Source of the DNA: Prorocentrum cordatum
Lineage: Eukaryota; Sar; Dinophyceae; Prorocentrales; Prorocentraceae
Length of the DNA stretch: 64,000 nucleotides
Assembly (NCBI GenBank): GCA_963575745.1
Contig: CAUYUJ010021059.1
Span: 282,406-346,405 of the forward strand
Direction of reading: 5' to 3'
Made by a program: the position numbers and the translations under genes. Below the pieces are notes generated by a model, which ran no database searches, was not told the DNA's origin, and saw only the letters and a program-made list of their open reading frames with translations. Shown in pieces: positions 19,337 through 29,130 of this stretch. Every line of letters starts with the position of its first letter. Position 1 is the stretch's first letter.

Positions 19337-20743
19337 ATGGACAGCTACACGAAGGCCCTCGTCTCGCTGGCCAGGGCGGGCGGCTTCGATTTGCTGCCGT
19401 TTACGCCAGAGAAGGCTTACAGGATCGGCGGCGCGCTGCGTGCGGCCGGGTACAGGTCCACAGCGTGCTATCTGGAGAGGTATAAGCAGATGCACGTCGA
19501 GGAGGACTACGATTGGTCGGTCAGGCTGCACGGTGTGATGAGAGGGTGCCGACGTGCGTCGATCAGGGGCCTCGGGCCGCCGACGCACGCGGCGGTCTTC
19601 ACCCTGGAGTCGTGGCTGGTGGCTGCCCATGTGAAGCGAGCGCACGCCCAGGGCGGTCCGACCGAGCCCGGTCGCTTCATCACTGTGGGCACTTGGTGGA
19701 TGCTGCGGGAGATCGAGGTGGCCCTCCTCACAATCGAGCGCGTCCGCTTCCTGGAGGAGACGGACTCAGTTGCCGTGGACCTGGGCGTCACGAAGAAGGA
19801 TATCCAGGGCTGCGGATGCACCCGGGTGCACTCGTGCATCTGCCAGTGCAGGCCGGAGTGGCAAGCCATCTGCCCAGTGTGCGTCGTCCGAGCCCAGCTC
19901 CAGAAGCGACGGGCTGACCAGGCGGAGCCTTGCGACCCATTGTTCGCGGACGCCGCCGGCTACGCGGTCGTCAAGAGGGCCGCGGTCGCGACCATGCGCG
20001 CGCTGCTTGTGCCGGAGGGCGCTGGACAGGTGAACGGCCACTCCTTGCGGCGCATGGGCGCGCAGCTGCTCGCCGCGGCAGGCGTCGAGCAGTGGCTGGT
20101 CGAGTGGTTCGGCCGATGGGGCTCCGACGCCGTCAAGCGCTACGTCGAGGACGCGCGGTCGCGGGCCCCGCAGGCACGGTCTCTGGCGCTTCGGGCGGCC
20201 CGAAGCGATGCCAACGTGGAGCCGGGGCCTGCGACGATGGCCGCGGCCGGGGCGCGCGATGCCCCGCTGGCGCGCGAAGGGGAGGAGGAGCGCCAGGGCG
20301 GCGCAGCTGGCCCGATCGGCCTCGAGGAGTTGGTCGGGCGCCTCGTGGAGGAGAGGATGCGGGAGAGGGAGGAGAGGTTACGCCTCGTCTCCTACGCTCT
20401 CGGCAAGACACATGTCGCGAGGGCCCGCGCGTGCGAGTCGAGAGTGCCCCGCGAGCGGAGCTCGCTGTGCGGCTGGCATTTCGGAGGTCTCCCACAGTCG
20501 GCCCTCACCTTCCATGAGGGGCGCGCTGACTTGCATGACGCCTGCAGGAAGTGCGTCCGGCTCGCGGCCTCGCGTGGCTGGCCGGTGGACTGCGCTGCAG
20601 CCGGCGCCGGCGGCGAGCGTGGCGAAGGCAGCTCGTCCTCGCAGTCATCCGATTCCGGTTCTGGGTCGGACAGGCCGCCGTCGGACGATGCCGAGGCGGG
20701 TCGAGGCGAGACCGAGGACGAGGCTCCCGGTGCTCGTGCTTGA
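19337..20743 (+). CDS. Tyrosine recombinase of the YR retrotransposon
   Basis: 468 residues counted from the ATG at 19337. The frame is open long before that, so the true start may be a +1 shift at 18934-18936; in that case about 130 further residues join at the N-terminus. The catalytic set is present: Arg in WMLREIE (residue 124), His and Arg in GHSLRRMG (235 and 238), Trp in GRWGS (261), and the nucleophile Tyr in VKRYV (269). A Lys-rich VTKKD lies between. Residues about 155-185 form an unusual Cys-rich insert (GCGCTRVHSC, CQC, then CPVC). The C-terminal 180 residues are acidic and Ser-rich and contain two CxxC/CxxxC-like spots. The enzyme would insert the circular DNA copy by strand exchange. 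B1 starts 99 bp after the stop. Confidence 0.88.
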   Translation: MDSYTKALVSLARAGGFDLLPFTPEKAYRIGGALRAAGYRSTACYLERYKQMHVEEDYDWSVRLHGVMRGCRRASIRGLGPPTHAAVFTLESWLVAAHVKRAHAQGGPTEPGRFITVGTWWMLREIEVALLTIERVRFLEETDSVAVDLGVTKKDIQGCGCTRVHSCICQCRPEWQAICPVCVVRAQLQKRRADQAEPCDPLFADAAGYAVVKRAAVATMRALLVPEGAGQVNGHSLRRMGAQLLAAAGVEQWLVEWFGRWGSDAVKRYVEDARSRAPQARSLALRAARSDANVEPGPATMAAAGARDAPLAREGEEERQGGAAGPIGLEELVGRLVEERMREREERLRLVSYALGKTHVARARACESRVPRERSSLCGWHFGGLPQSALTFHEGRADLHDACRKCVRLAASRGWPVDCAAAGAGGERGEGSSSSQSSDSGSGSDRPPSDDAEAGRGETEDEAPGARA

Positions 20744-20841
20744 CGTCTCGCCGTCCTGGCTCTCTTGGGCAGGGCGGGGGACAGTGTGCTTCATTTTGGG
20801 GCCGAGTTTTGGAACGTACGCTGGGTCGGGTCGCGGCCAGG

Positions 20842-20990
20842 GCGGGCGTGCCAGTCGCGAGCGACGCCGGCGCCCCGATCCAGGCGCACTGAGGAAAAGA
20901 GGAGCTTCGAGCTTCGACCTCTCTCACCCCACCCTCCGTCCTCTGTCTTCGGCGGGCGGGGGGGGTATCACATGTGCAACAAGTTATCGT
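20842..20990 (+). repeat. B1: first copy of the right-hand direct repeat
   Basis: 149 bp, the same length as B2 (21552-21700) and identical as far as I compared them. Its last two bases, GT, are also the first two of A2, so B1 and A2 share the junction. CACATGTGCAACAAGTTATC at 20969-20988 forms an imperfect inverted repeat with the start of A2. Confidence 0.93.
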
Positions 20991-21386
20991 GACTTTTAGT
21001 GCCAAGTAAAAGAAATGATAACTGTTACATGTGTCGGGCGGCGTTGGGCCGTACAGGATTGTAGTGCACGATGTTGCCACTTCCGAGGGTTAAAACTGAG
21101 GCCTCAGTTTTAACCCTCAAGCGGACCAGGTCACCGAAGGCCCCCGACCAGGAGCCCTGCCAAGGGTGGGGCCCCTTTGCGGCCTCCTGAGGTCGCCGGC
21201 CGGGGGTTCCCACTGCTTGCGTCGGTGACCTTCTGGGGCCCCCTTGCGGCCTCCTGAGGTCACCGGCCGGGGGTTCCCTCTGCTGTTGCATCGCATTGTG
21301 TTGCATAGCATCTTTGCTGCCACTGTGCTCATGCTGTTCCGTGGCCTTTGGCTCAGTGGCCAAACTGGTGCTCATTCTTATTGACC
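20989..21386 (+). repeat. A2: internal copy of the left direct repeat
   Basis: 398 bp, matching A1. It contains the same 34-bp palindrome (21085-21118) and a spliced-leader relic shortened by 3 nt (21338-21356). After 21386 it is followed by a 165-bp unique spacer (21387-21551) and then B2. Confidence 0.93.
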
Positions 21387-21551
21387 CCACCCTCCCAGGC
21401 CCTTCGAATGCGTGGACGACCCCCACCTCTCCAGGTGTGGCCTTTTGGCCCACGTGGAGGCGCTCAGGCGTGCAGCACGGCGCGGTAACGCCGAGAGGGG
21501 TGAGTTGTGTGATGTTGTGAGGGGTGCGTTCACTTCCGAGGGGGCGGGCGT

Positions 21552-21700
21552 GCGGGCGTGCCAGTCGCGAGCGACGCCGGCGCCCCGATCCAGGCGCACT
21601 GAGGAAAAGAGGAGCTTCGAGCTTCGACCTCTCTCACCCCACCCTCCGTCCTCTGTCTTCGGCGGGCGGGGGGGGTATCACATGTGCAACAAGTTATCGT
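21552..21700 (+). repeat. B2: terminal copy of the right-hand direct repeat
   Basis: 149 bp, repeats B1 and ends ...TTATCGT. The next bases (AAAGTGGACA) are flanking DNA. Joining the left flank (ending AAAATAAG), GT and this flank gives the presumed empty site. Confidence 0.92.
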
Positions 21701-22215
21701 AAAGTGGACATTCGCGCGCGCAAGACGAAATCCTTCCAAAACCTTAGTTTTCGTAGCGATTTTAACATAAAAACATCAAAAAACCAATGGTTTTTAAACA
21801 AAAAATTGTCAAACTTTCATCCCGCGCGCTCTTGCGGATTCGTAGGAAACCCAACACTTTTTAAACATTTCTGTCAAACGGGCTTTTGCGAGGAACTTTT
21901 TCGAACTTCTGCAACAACGGTTGCGCACCTGCCAGGGCCATCATCCCTGTCAAATAATACCATGCGGGACACATTCGTTTTTTCTTCGCGCGCGCACGCC
22001 GTCGTCGTCGGCCGCGGGGCCCTGAATAGTAGCCACGGTCGTCCGCATGCCACGAAGTGAAGTGTCCGAACGTCATAGGGCGGGAAGCTGGGTGTGGGTG
22101 GTGGCGAAGAGTCGTTTGGAAATTTGGTAGAGCTTGAACCGGCCCCCCCACAAAGTGGGGGTATTGCCCGCCTCCTATGAAAACCCTGGCACTGGTGAGA
22201 ACGGTGTGTCCCCAC
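21701..22215. other. No supported gene: AT-rich flank of the YR element
   Basis: 21701-21910 is AT-rich, unlike the GC-rich surroundings. 21910-22215 has only short frames without a domain. Confidence 0.4.
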
Positions 22216-22224
22216 GTGCTAGTA

Positions 22225-22225
<1 letters not shown>

Positions 22226-22285
<60 letters not shown>

Positions 22286-22290
22286 GTCGT
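22226..22290. repeat. (GTT)n microsatellite
   Basis: About 19 pure GTT copies followed by (CGT)n. They lead directly into the CGACCCACC array. Confidence 0.95.
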
Positions 22291-22297
22291 CGTCGTC

Positions 22298-22620
22298 GTC
22301 CCCCCCGCGACCCACCCGCGACCCACCCGCGACCCACCCCGCGACCCACCCGCGACCAACCCCGCGACCCACCCCGCGACCCACCCCGCGCGACCCACCC
22401 CCGACCCAACCCGCGACCCACCCGCGACCCACCCCGCGCGACCCACCTGCGACCCACCCGCGACCCACCCGCGACCCACCCTGCGACCACCCCGCGACCC
22501 ACCCCGCGACCCATCCACGACCCACCCGCGACCCACCCGCGACCCACTTGCGACCACCCCGCGACCCACCCCGCGACCCACCCGCAACCCAACCGCGACC
22601 CACCCGCGACCGATCCACAT
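22298..22620. repeat. (CGACCCACC)n minisatellite
   Basis: CGACCCACCCG and CGACCCACCCCG units of 10-12 bp, about 30 copies. A shorter related array lies at 29045-29130, also preceded by GTT-rich DNA and followed by the same unique sequence. Confidence 0.9.
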
Positions 22621-22770
22621 TGGTTTGAAGAAAAAATCGGTGCCTGCGGCGGGCTCATTGTATAACTTGTGAAACTTTGGCACCTGCGGCGGGCTTCTCC
22701 AGAGTCTCGCAGACTGCCAACGTCCCCACCGCCCCCTCACTCTTAACCGCATCTGCGGGGTGCTACGTAA
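22616..22770. repeat. Dispersed repeat downstream of the CGACCCACC array, copy 1
   Basis: CACATTGGTTTGAAG ... GGTGCCTGCGGCGGGCT ... CCCCCTCACTCTTAACCGC is matched by 29131-29275 with about 80% identity by eye. Confidence 0.7.
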
Positions 22771-23145
22771 ATTGTAAGCTTAAGCATCATAAGGGGTGAG
22801 GAAGTCTTAGGCGAAACGCCCAACCCGCCCTGTCGACACGTCTGGGGGTGCGACAGGGGGGGGTTATTCATAAAGAGAAGGAATGGAGGAGGACTTTCAT
22901 ATCCAGACAAGGCAACGAAGTCGCGACGGCTGTTGTTTCGTTGAAAAACTGGCCCGGGGAAAGGGTCGATACCCCCTGGGCAGCTTTCATTAACTAAATG
23001 CAGGCGGAGGAGGAGAAGGAGGAGGAGGAGGAGGAGGAGGGAGGGGAAGATGAGGAGGAGGAGGAGGAGGAGTAACAGACAGTTTAGTTTGAGCGTCGAC
23101 CGGCCCTAGGAGGGGATGGGGGATATGGCTTCGTGCAGCTGAACT
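22771..23145. repeat. Unique DNA, then (GGA)n microsatellite (22985-23080)
   Basis: 22771-22984 has no supported feature; it contains GAGGAAGTCTTAGGC, a word also found near 13750. 22985-23080 is a GGA/GAG run. Confidence 0.6.
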
Positions 23146-24270
23146 CTAGAGCCAACAGCTACAGCTACAGGAAGAGGACGAGGAGGAGGAGGAGGAGCAG
23201 GAAAAAGGAGAAGGAGGAGGTGGAGGTAGAGGAGTGGGAGAGTGGTTCGTCGCAGTTGCCGTCCCCGCCGTTCCATCGCTCCCTCTCCCCTCCCTCACCA
23301 TTCCAGGGCTCAGGGGCCTACCTCGCCCCCAAGGGGGTTTCTGTTGTCTGCAGTGTTTCGACAGACGCCCTCGTTTGCTCACCCTCCCCGGGAGCGGCCG
23401 CCCCTCGGGGGGGGGCGAGGTGGGGTGGCAGCATCCTGGCAAGGAGTCCGATGCCAGTTGAGTCTGCGTTCGGAAGAGGATCCGAAGCGAGGGCTCCAAA
23501 CACGTGCACCATGTGCCTACAATGAAGCGCAGCCCACCTCTGCCACAGGCATCGCAGGCAACCCCTGCGGCGGACGTGTCCCGCCCACCTTCGAGAGTTA
23601 AAGCCGCGTCTCGCGGCAACTCCTGGAGGCGAGGAAAGCCCTCGGAACGCATGTTCCGGCGGAGCGGTTCGGGAACACGCCTCGGGCCCTCGCCTCCAAG
23701 TCCTATCTCGCGCACCTTTTCGCTGTGCGAGGCCTCCAGCACTGCCCGCGGCGGCCCTTCCCGCCGCGGGTAAAGACCTTCCCTGACTCGGGACAAGTTT
23801 TCCCGTCCTTTGCGGCTCGGGACATCGCAGGCCCCCTGCACATGCCTGACGTCCGTCGTCGCGTACAGGCCGCAACACGTGCAAAAGTGCATTTGATACA
23901 TGGGCCGATAGCTCAGCACATGAGATGGGTGTATCTCCGCGCCAAGACCGCCAGGGCACACCGTAGGGCTCCCGCGCGAGGCTTGGTCGAGGCACTCGGG
24001 GCGCTCTCTCGCACCCTGACATCCAGTGGCACAAGATTCAGCCGCATACTTCTGATGCGCTAATTGCTTGCAGTGTCTGCTCTGCCACTTACACCCCATC
24101 TTCTGGAGGCTGTTGGCAGAGGCCTCCATCAAAAGCTTGAGGCGGGAGAGGGGGACCTTCCTTCCTCCAGGCTTCTCCTCTCTCTCCGCTCGACTGCTGT
24201 CCGCCTCCAGCGACAGCTCCAGGGCGCTAAGAAGGGGGTCACATGTTGAAAACGACCCGCCCCCCTCCAT
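23146..24270 (-). CDS. Hypothetical protein with a small Cys/His motif common in dinoflagellate predicted proteins
   Basis: 374 residues from ATG at 24270. The middle part, about residues 110-170, reads IHPSHVLSYRPMYQMHFC, TCCG, then LSRVREGLYPR. It fits a pattern I remember from many dinoflagellate hypothetical proteins: HPSH, about 13 residues, a CxxCG, an alanine/threonine stretch, a Cys, then GRxNLxRLRxGxxP. I infer a small zinc-binding module; its function is unknown. The N-terminal 100 residues contain several Cys and no known domain. The C-terminal 50 residues run through (GGA)n-derived DNA (poly-Ser) and are unlikely to be real protein. I do not see introns or partners, and the frame may be an exon or a degraded copy. 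Confidence 0.4.
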   Translation of the reverse strand: MEGGGSFSTCDPLLSALELSLEADSSRAEREEKPGGRKVPLSRLKLLMEASANSLQKMGCKWQSRHCKQLAHQKYAAESCATGCQGARERPECLDQASRGSPTVCPGGLGAEIHPSHVLSYRPMYQMHFCTCCGLYATTDVRHVQGACDVPSRKGRENLSRVREGLYPRREGPPRAVLEASHSEKVREIGLGGEGPRRVPEPLRRNMRSEGFPRLQELPRDAALTLEGGRDTSAAGVACDACGRGGLRFIVGTWCTCLEPSLRILFRTQTQLASDSLPGCCHPTSPPPEGRPLPGRVSKRGRLSKHCRQQKPPWGRGRPLSPGMVREGRGSDGTAGTATATNHSPTPLPPPPPSPFSCSSSSSSSSSCSCSCWL

Positions 24271-24640
24271 CTTCGAAACTGTTGCAAACTTCGAAGACGA
24301 ACGTGCAGTGCGCTAAGCCGAGAGCCACATTTTGAAAACGACCTGCTCCCCTGTTGCGTCTTGACAGCGCTAACTCATGTCAGAACATTAGTATGTCGCG
24401 TCGGAACACCATTCCTGGGATTGTGAACCATGCGATTTGCTTGAAGCTGTTGCTAACTTCAAGGCGAATGTGCGCGGCGCTAAGACGAGATCCACATTGT
24501 GAAAAGGAGTTGCCATCCATCCACCAAGCTGCTGCAGACTTTGCAGGCGAACTTGCGCGGCGCTGAGGCGAGAGTCACTTTTTGACAAGGGCCAGACCTA
24601 CTTATTTGAGTATCTGCAAACTTTTACGACGAACGCGCGC
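24240..24640. repeat. Dispersed ~95-bp tandem repeat (GTGCGCGGCGCT-type), block 2
   Basis: Units such as CTTCGAAACTGTTGCAAACTTCG, then GAACGTGCAGTGCGCTAAGC and GAGAGCCACATTTTGAAAACGACC, about four copies. It overlaps the first codons of the minus-strand frame above. Confidence 0.65.
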
Positions 24641-24654
24641 GGCGCATTGGCCAG

Positions 24655-24860
24655 CGTCATCATTGCCACCGTCATTGTCATCACGATCAGCTTCATTACC
24701 ATCGTCGTCGACATTGCCTCCACCGTCGGCAATAACAGCATCACAATTATCATCATCATCATCATCACCACCACCATCATCACCATCACCATCACCATCA
24801 TCATAGCCATCATCATAGACATCATCATCATCAGCATCATCATCGTTGCATGTGCAGTAG
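24655..24860. repeat. (CAT)n microsatellite
   Basis: CAT/CAC repeats; poly-Ile, poly-Met and poly-Asp frames are repeat shadows. Confidence 0.85.
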
Positions 24861-25445
24861 AGGCGGTCACGCTCAGAAGCAGTCATACTTCCTTCTCCTT
24901 TCAAAAGAAAGACTGCCCACATTTCCCCCTCCCCCAGGTTGACGGGGCCCCGTGGGACACTGCACCCCATGCCAACTAGCGTTTACCCCCACACTCGTCT
25001 ATCTCAGAGGATTATGTGTCAAGACTTCCCGTGCACCAGAACTGCACCACGTACATACGCACGCACACTTCGACATCATACCAAACTCATTACTTGTTGT
25101 AAGCATTCTCGCAACAACATGATCACCCCAAGGTGTTTCATCACAGATCTTGCAGACGTTCTGGTCGCGCGCACTGGCTGAGAACATGTGATATCATATG
25201 CATTGCGCAATCTCGTCCAGAACTCGCATCTTCAGTTCGCCACACGGTGTTTCCGTGTTGATACAACATGCGCCCAGTTCACGAATCCGTATCGACTAAA
25301 TTGTACCATTGGACCACAGGCACGCGCGCTGCAACGCAGACAATGTTGAGCGATGCAAACTTGTGCGTATGACAAGCCCCGCGTTTGGTCAACAATAACT
25401 CTGGCAGATGTCTTGCATTTCCGCGCGCGCTCTTCCGCACCATCA
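24861..25445. other. No supported gene: unique-looking DNA
   Basis: Only short frames without domains; nothing recognisable on either strand. Confidence 0.35.
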
Positions 25446-25665
25446 GCCTTCTCAGCGCCGCCGGCCCACCGCCGTTATCGTCATCGTCAATCGTCACCAT
25501 TACTGCCATCATTCGTTAATCGCCTTCATTGCCGACACATGGACATCGTTATCGTTATCGTCGTCACCAGCATCTGCGCCGTGATCGGCCGTGTCGTCGT
25601 CATCGTCATCATCGCCACCACCATCGCTATTGTCATCACTGTTGCCGCCGTTGTCGACGTCATCA
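25446..25665. repeat. (CAT/CGT)n mixed microsatellite
   Basis: TCGTCATCG and ATCATCGCC words repeat through the interval, giving Val/Ile/Ser-rich frames. Confidence 0.75.
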
Positions 25666-25789
25666 CGATATCACGCCCGCCCGAGCCATCGACCCGCACT
25701 GAAGTGCCCGCGCGCCAGCGCTGCATTTGAGACGCGCTGTGAGAACTCCACCGGTAAGCGCCATCGCAGCCGTATCAGTTGTGCCGTCA

Positions 25790-25870
25790 AGAAACGACCA
25801 GGGAAGAGAAACTTGTCCTGGGGGAAAGCCCCATGGTCTAGGACCCGTTGCCTTCAGGACCCGTTTCCTT
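25790..25870. repeat. Short dispersed repeat (CAGGACCCGTTTCC), copy 1
   Basis: TTGTCCTGGGGGAAAGCC ... CAGGACCCGTTTCC matches 60085-60142 in the same order. Confidence 0.6.
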
Positions 25871-25889
25871 TCATATCAAATCTTTCGCC

Positions 25890-26035
25890 TCCTTCCGTCC
25901 CTCTTCCTTCCCTTCTCCTCACCTCCTCGTCCTCCCCCTCGCCCCCCGCCTACCCTTCACCTCCTTCGCTTCCTACTCCCCTACCCCTCCTCCTCGTCCT
26001 CCTCCTCCTCCTGCTTGTCATCCTCCATCCGTCTT
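25890..26035. repeat. Pyrimidine-rich (CTC/CCT)n tract
   Basis: CTCCTCCTC and CCTCGTCCTCC words dominate; no coding signal. Confidence 0.75.
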
Positions 26036-26149
26036 CCTTATCTATAACTCTTCCGTGTCGCATCCCGAGACGTGCCCGTAGGTGGCGTTTCGCTGGAGAC
26101 TTCAACATTTCTGATCCTTTAGCTTGAAAGTTGCAACAGCTTCACTGAT

Positions 26150-26400
26150 GTATGGCGGGCCGTTTTCAAAATGCGGCTCTCGCCCTAGTGCTGCGCAAAC
26201 TCGTTTTTAAAGTTCGCCAAGGGTTTCAAGAATGGAGGGCGTGCGGTTTCCAAAATGTGGTTCTCGCCCCGGCGCCATGGTCGACGTCCCAGAAATGGTG
26301 TTGTGGCACGATGTAGAACTGTCAGGGCGCAACTGTCATGTTGACTCGCGGAACTGAGCTCCCAGGAATGATGATGTTGCACGGTTCACGATTTTCAGAC
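26150..26400. repeat. Dispersed ~95-bp repeat, block 3, inverted
   Basis: TTTTCAAAATGCGGCTCTCGCC and CAAAATGTGGTTCTCGCCCC are the reverse complement of the CGAGAGCCACATTTTG word of blocks 1 and 2. Confidence 0.55.
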
Positions 26401-26499
26401 GGTTATTTTCCAGCGGGTTATTTCCCGAAGTGAAAGCATTTTGTTCTAGGGACCTGTGAGGTTTTTTTCTTCGCAGCATCTTTGACGAGTCTTGGGTTT

Positions 26500-26754
26500 A
26501 GACTGGTCCTCGTCCCCCTCCGCGTCCACCTACTCCTCCTGGATTCCTCCTCCTAGTCCTCTTCTTCTTCCTCCTCCTCCTCCTATGGTCATCCCTCCGC
26601 CTCCTTCGCCTCCTTCTCTTCCTTCCCTCCCGCCCAGGCGCCAGGCAGGGCGGCGAGGAGGAGGAGGAGGGCATTACGCGGCAGCCCAGGCAGGCCAAGG
26701 GCGCCCTGAACGTGTCCGGCGAGCTCGGGGAGCTCTGTGGCCTCCTGGGGGGGA

Positions 26755-26804
<50 letters not shown>

Positions 26805-27185
26805 GTCGTCGTCGTCGTCGTCGTCGTTCTCGTCGTCGTTGTCGCAATGGTCGTCGTCGTCGTCGTGGTGGCCGTGTTGGCCGTAGTCGTTGCGGTCGTG
26901 GTTGCCGTCGTCGTCGACGCCGTTCAGAGGAGGAAAAGGTGCCGATACCGATATCATTTCCTTTTCGCCCTGTTTAGGCCTCCTGCGAGGCCCTCGTCGC
27001 CACGGCTGGATTCTCCACGAATTTCTGGTCAGAACGCCGTCTGGGAAAAAGTCCAGGGAGTAGCGATATCGGAGTATTTGTTGTCCCCTCATTGGTGGTG
27101 GTGGTGGTTGTGGTTCGCCGCCGTCGTCTTCGTCGTCGTGGTTGCCGTCGTCGTCGCCGTATTTGTTCAGAGGCGAGAAAGGTAA
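26500..27185. repeat. (CTC)n, then (GTC)n microsatellites, and a short duplication
   Basis: 26510-26590 is CTC-rich and 26755-26930 is an almost pure GTC run. GTCGTGGTTGCCGTCGTCGTC followed by GTTCAGAGG occurs at about 26896-26930 and again at 27136-27173. Arg-, Val- and Asp-rich frames here are shadows. Confidence 0.8.
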
Positions 27186-29130
27186 TGTCAGCCCCAGAAG
27201 TACAAAGTGAGGACCCTCCCCGTCCTCTCGGGGGGGAGGGGTAACAGCGCTCCCAGCGGCTGCGACGGCTACGTAGCTGCGGCGTGTCAGCTGTTGCTAC
27301 CTGGTATGATTCACGCGATGTCGAGAGACGTGGCTCCGGCGATCTTGGGCGCCCAAGCTTTTATTGCTATTAACCCGACTGTTTGTTGTGCACAAAAGCC
27401 GTGGACTCAGATAACCGATGCTGGTAGAATTTTGGACTTTCGCTTTTTGGGGGCCGCCTGGGAAGCCTTCGTCGCCGCGGCTTGAGTCTCCTCGGAATTC
27501 TGGTAGGACCCGCCCGCCCGATACGCCTCCTGTACCTTGTCATGGACTTCGATTTACCCAGAAGCTGGGATAATGAATGTGTCCCCCATATGGATACGCT
27601 CATAGACGCCGAGGGTGGGTATCGAGGGTTTGGGGTACACATTTTGAATGGCATGCGAGCAAGCAATGCAGAGCGAGCCAAAATGAACGCGTTGACCTCG
27701 CACTCATGATTCAGGATATGCGCTCTTGGTTATCATTGTCCATTGCGCATTGTGCCTTTCCATTTGGATTGCCCCCCTCGACTCCCGCATCGTTTTCATA
27801 GCTGAGAAAGTCTTGAGGCTCCAACTGTGTTTCAGGGCCCCGTGGATACAGCAAATAACAACGGTTCCTGCTTCAGACTTCCTTGCAACGCATTCCGGGA
27901 GCGCACTCTCGCTCGAGACCTCTTGGCAATTCACTCAAGAATAGCTCTCGCCTGAAGTAGGACAACAATCTGTTTAGGGTTAGCGCTTTCGTCGCTCTGG
28001 AATCGCACTCTCGCCTATGACATCCTCAGAATTTGCTTTCGATTCCCCACTCTCGCCTCAGACTTCCCTGCAATTTAGCAAGGGATCGCACAGCCGAGCC
28101 GCCCGATAGGGTCCGCCTGCCTGACCCGCCCGTCAGGGCCTGTCCGCAAGGCCCTCCCGCCCGGCCCGCCCGCCGGGTCGTCCGCCGCTGTGATCCGCCC
28201 GGCCCGGCCGCTTCAATGTCCCGCCCGCCCTACTCGCCCGTCAGGGTCCGCCTGCCCGACAGGGCCATCAGAGCTCGGCGGGCCGACTTTCGGGCCGGAC
28301 GAAAGGGGGGGGACTGGGAAAGGGGGGGTTACGAAATTTGCTGCATGCAGCTGGTTTCGGCCCCACCGAGGGGCCCATTCCTCGATACATAGGCGCCTCG
28401 GGCGCCGGGAGGCGCCGGGAAAATCAGTTACGTGAGCTGATTCTCAAACCCCCCCTTTGCTATCCCCCCCTTTCGCCCGACCCGAGACTTGCCCGACCCG
28501 CCCATTGGGGTTCGCCGCCTGACCCCCCGTTCGCGTCCATCCGCTCGCTTGCTTGAAAGTTGCATGCCGTCCGCATACCATGTCCCGCCCGCTCGGCCAA
28601 TCCGATCCGCCCACCAAGGTCTGCCCGCCTGGCCCGCCCACTAGGGCCCGCCCGCCCGACCCGTTTTTCTCACTTTGTTTGGTTTACCCCAGAGCTGGCA
28701 CGAGAAAGAGAGCCCCCCAAAGGTCCACGTTCACAAACGAAGAAGGTGGGTGTTGCTGGAGAGTTGTGGTGATCCTCCAAGTCGGTGCCGATTTTGTTTT
28801 TCCAGTTGAAATCGTCCCGTTCGGCTCCTGAATTGTTTTTCACCCAGGAAATCTGTGCTGGTCAAACGTCGTTGTTGGCCACTGGACTACAAGAGCAGCG
28901 GCTTTCGTTTGATTCTTCTCAACAATGTCAGAGTGAGGGGGCCAAACGGTCCTTGATGGTCCCTGTGCGCGTGGCTGAAGTGGAATTCCGCTGTGCGGAT
29001 TGTTGTTGCGTTGTTGTTTTGTTGCGTTGTTGTTGTCGTCGTCCTCGCCCGCGACCCGCCCGCGACCCACATCGCGACCCACCCCGCGACCCATCCCGCG
29101 ACCCACCCTCGACAAACCCGCGATCCACCC

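Larger units (their letters stand above)
13891..21700 (+). mobile_element. Complete tyrosine-recombinase retrotransposon, Ngaro/PAT type (split direct repeats)
   Basis: The element is 7810 bp long. Its order is A1 (13891-14291), gag, pol (RT and RNase H), tyrosine recombinase, B1 (20842-20990), A2 (20989-21386), a 165-bp spacer, and B2 (21552-21700). The A1 ... B1-A2 ... B2 arrangement is the split-direct-repeat plan of Ngaro and PAT elements. These replicate through RNA and insert through a recombinase acting on a DNA circle, so they make no target duplication, and none is seen here. GT is present at the left end (13891-13892), at the B1/A2 junction (20989-20990) and at the right end (21699-21700). 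The repeats are nearly identical, so the insertion is young. All three coding regions are long and keep their catalytic motifs. The flanks (13740-13890, 21701-21900) are AT-rich and contain no gene. Confidence 0.9.
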
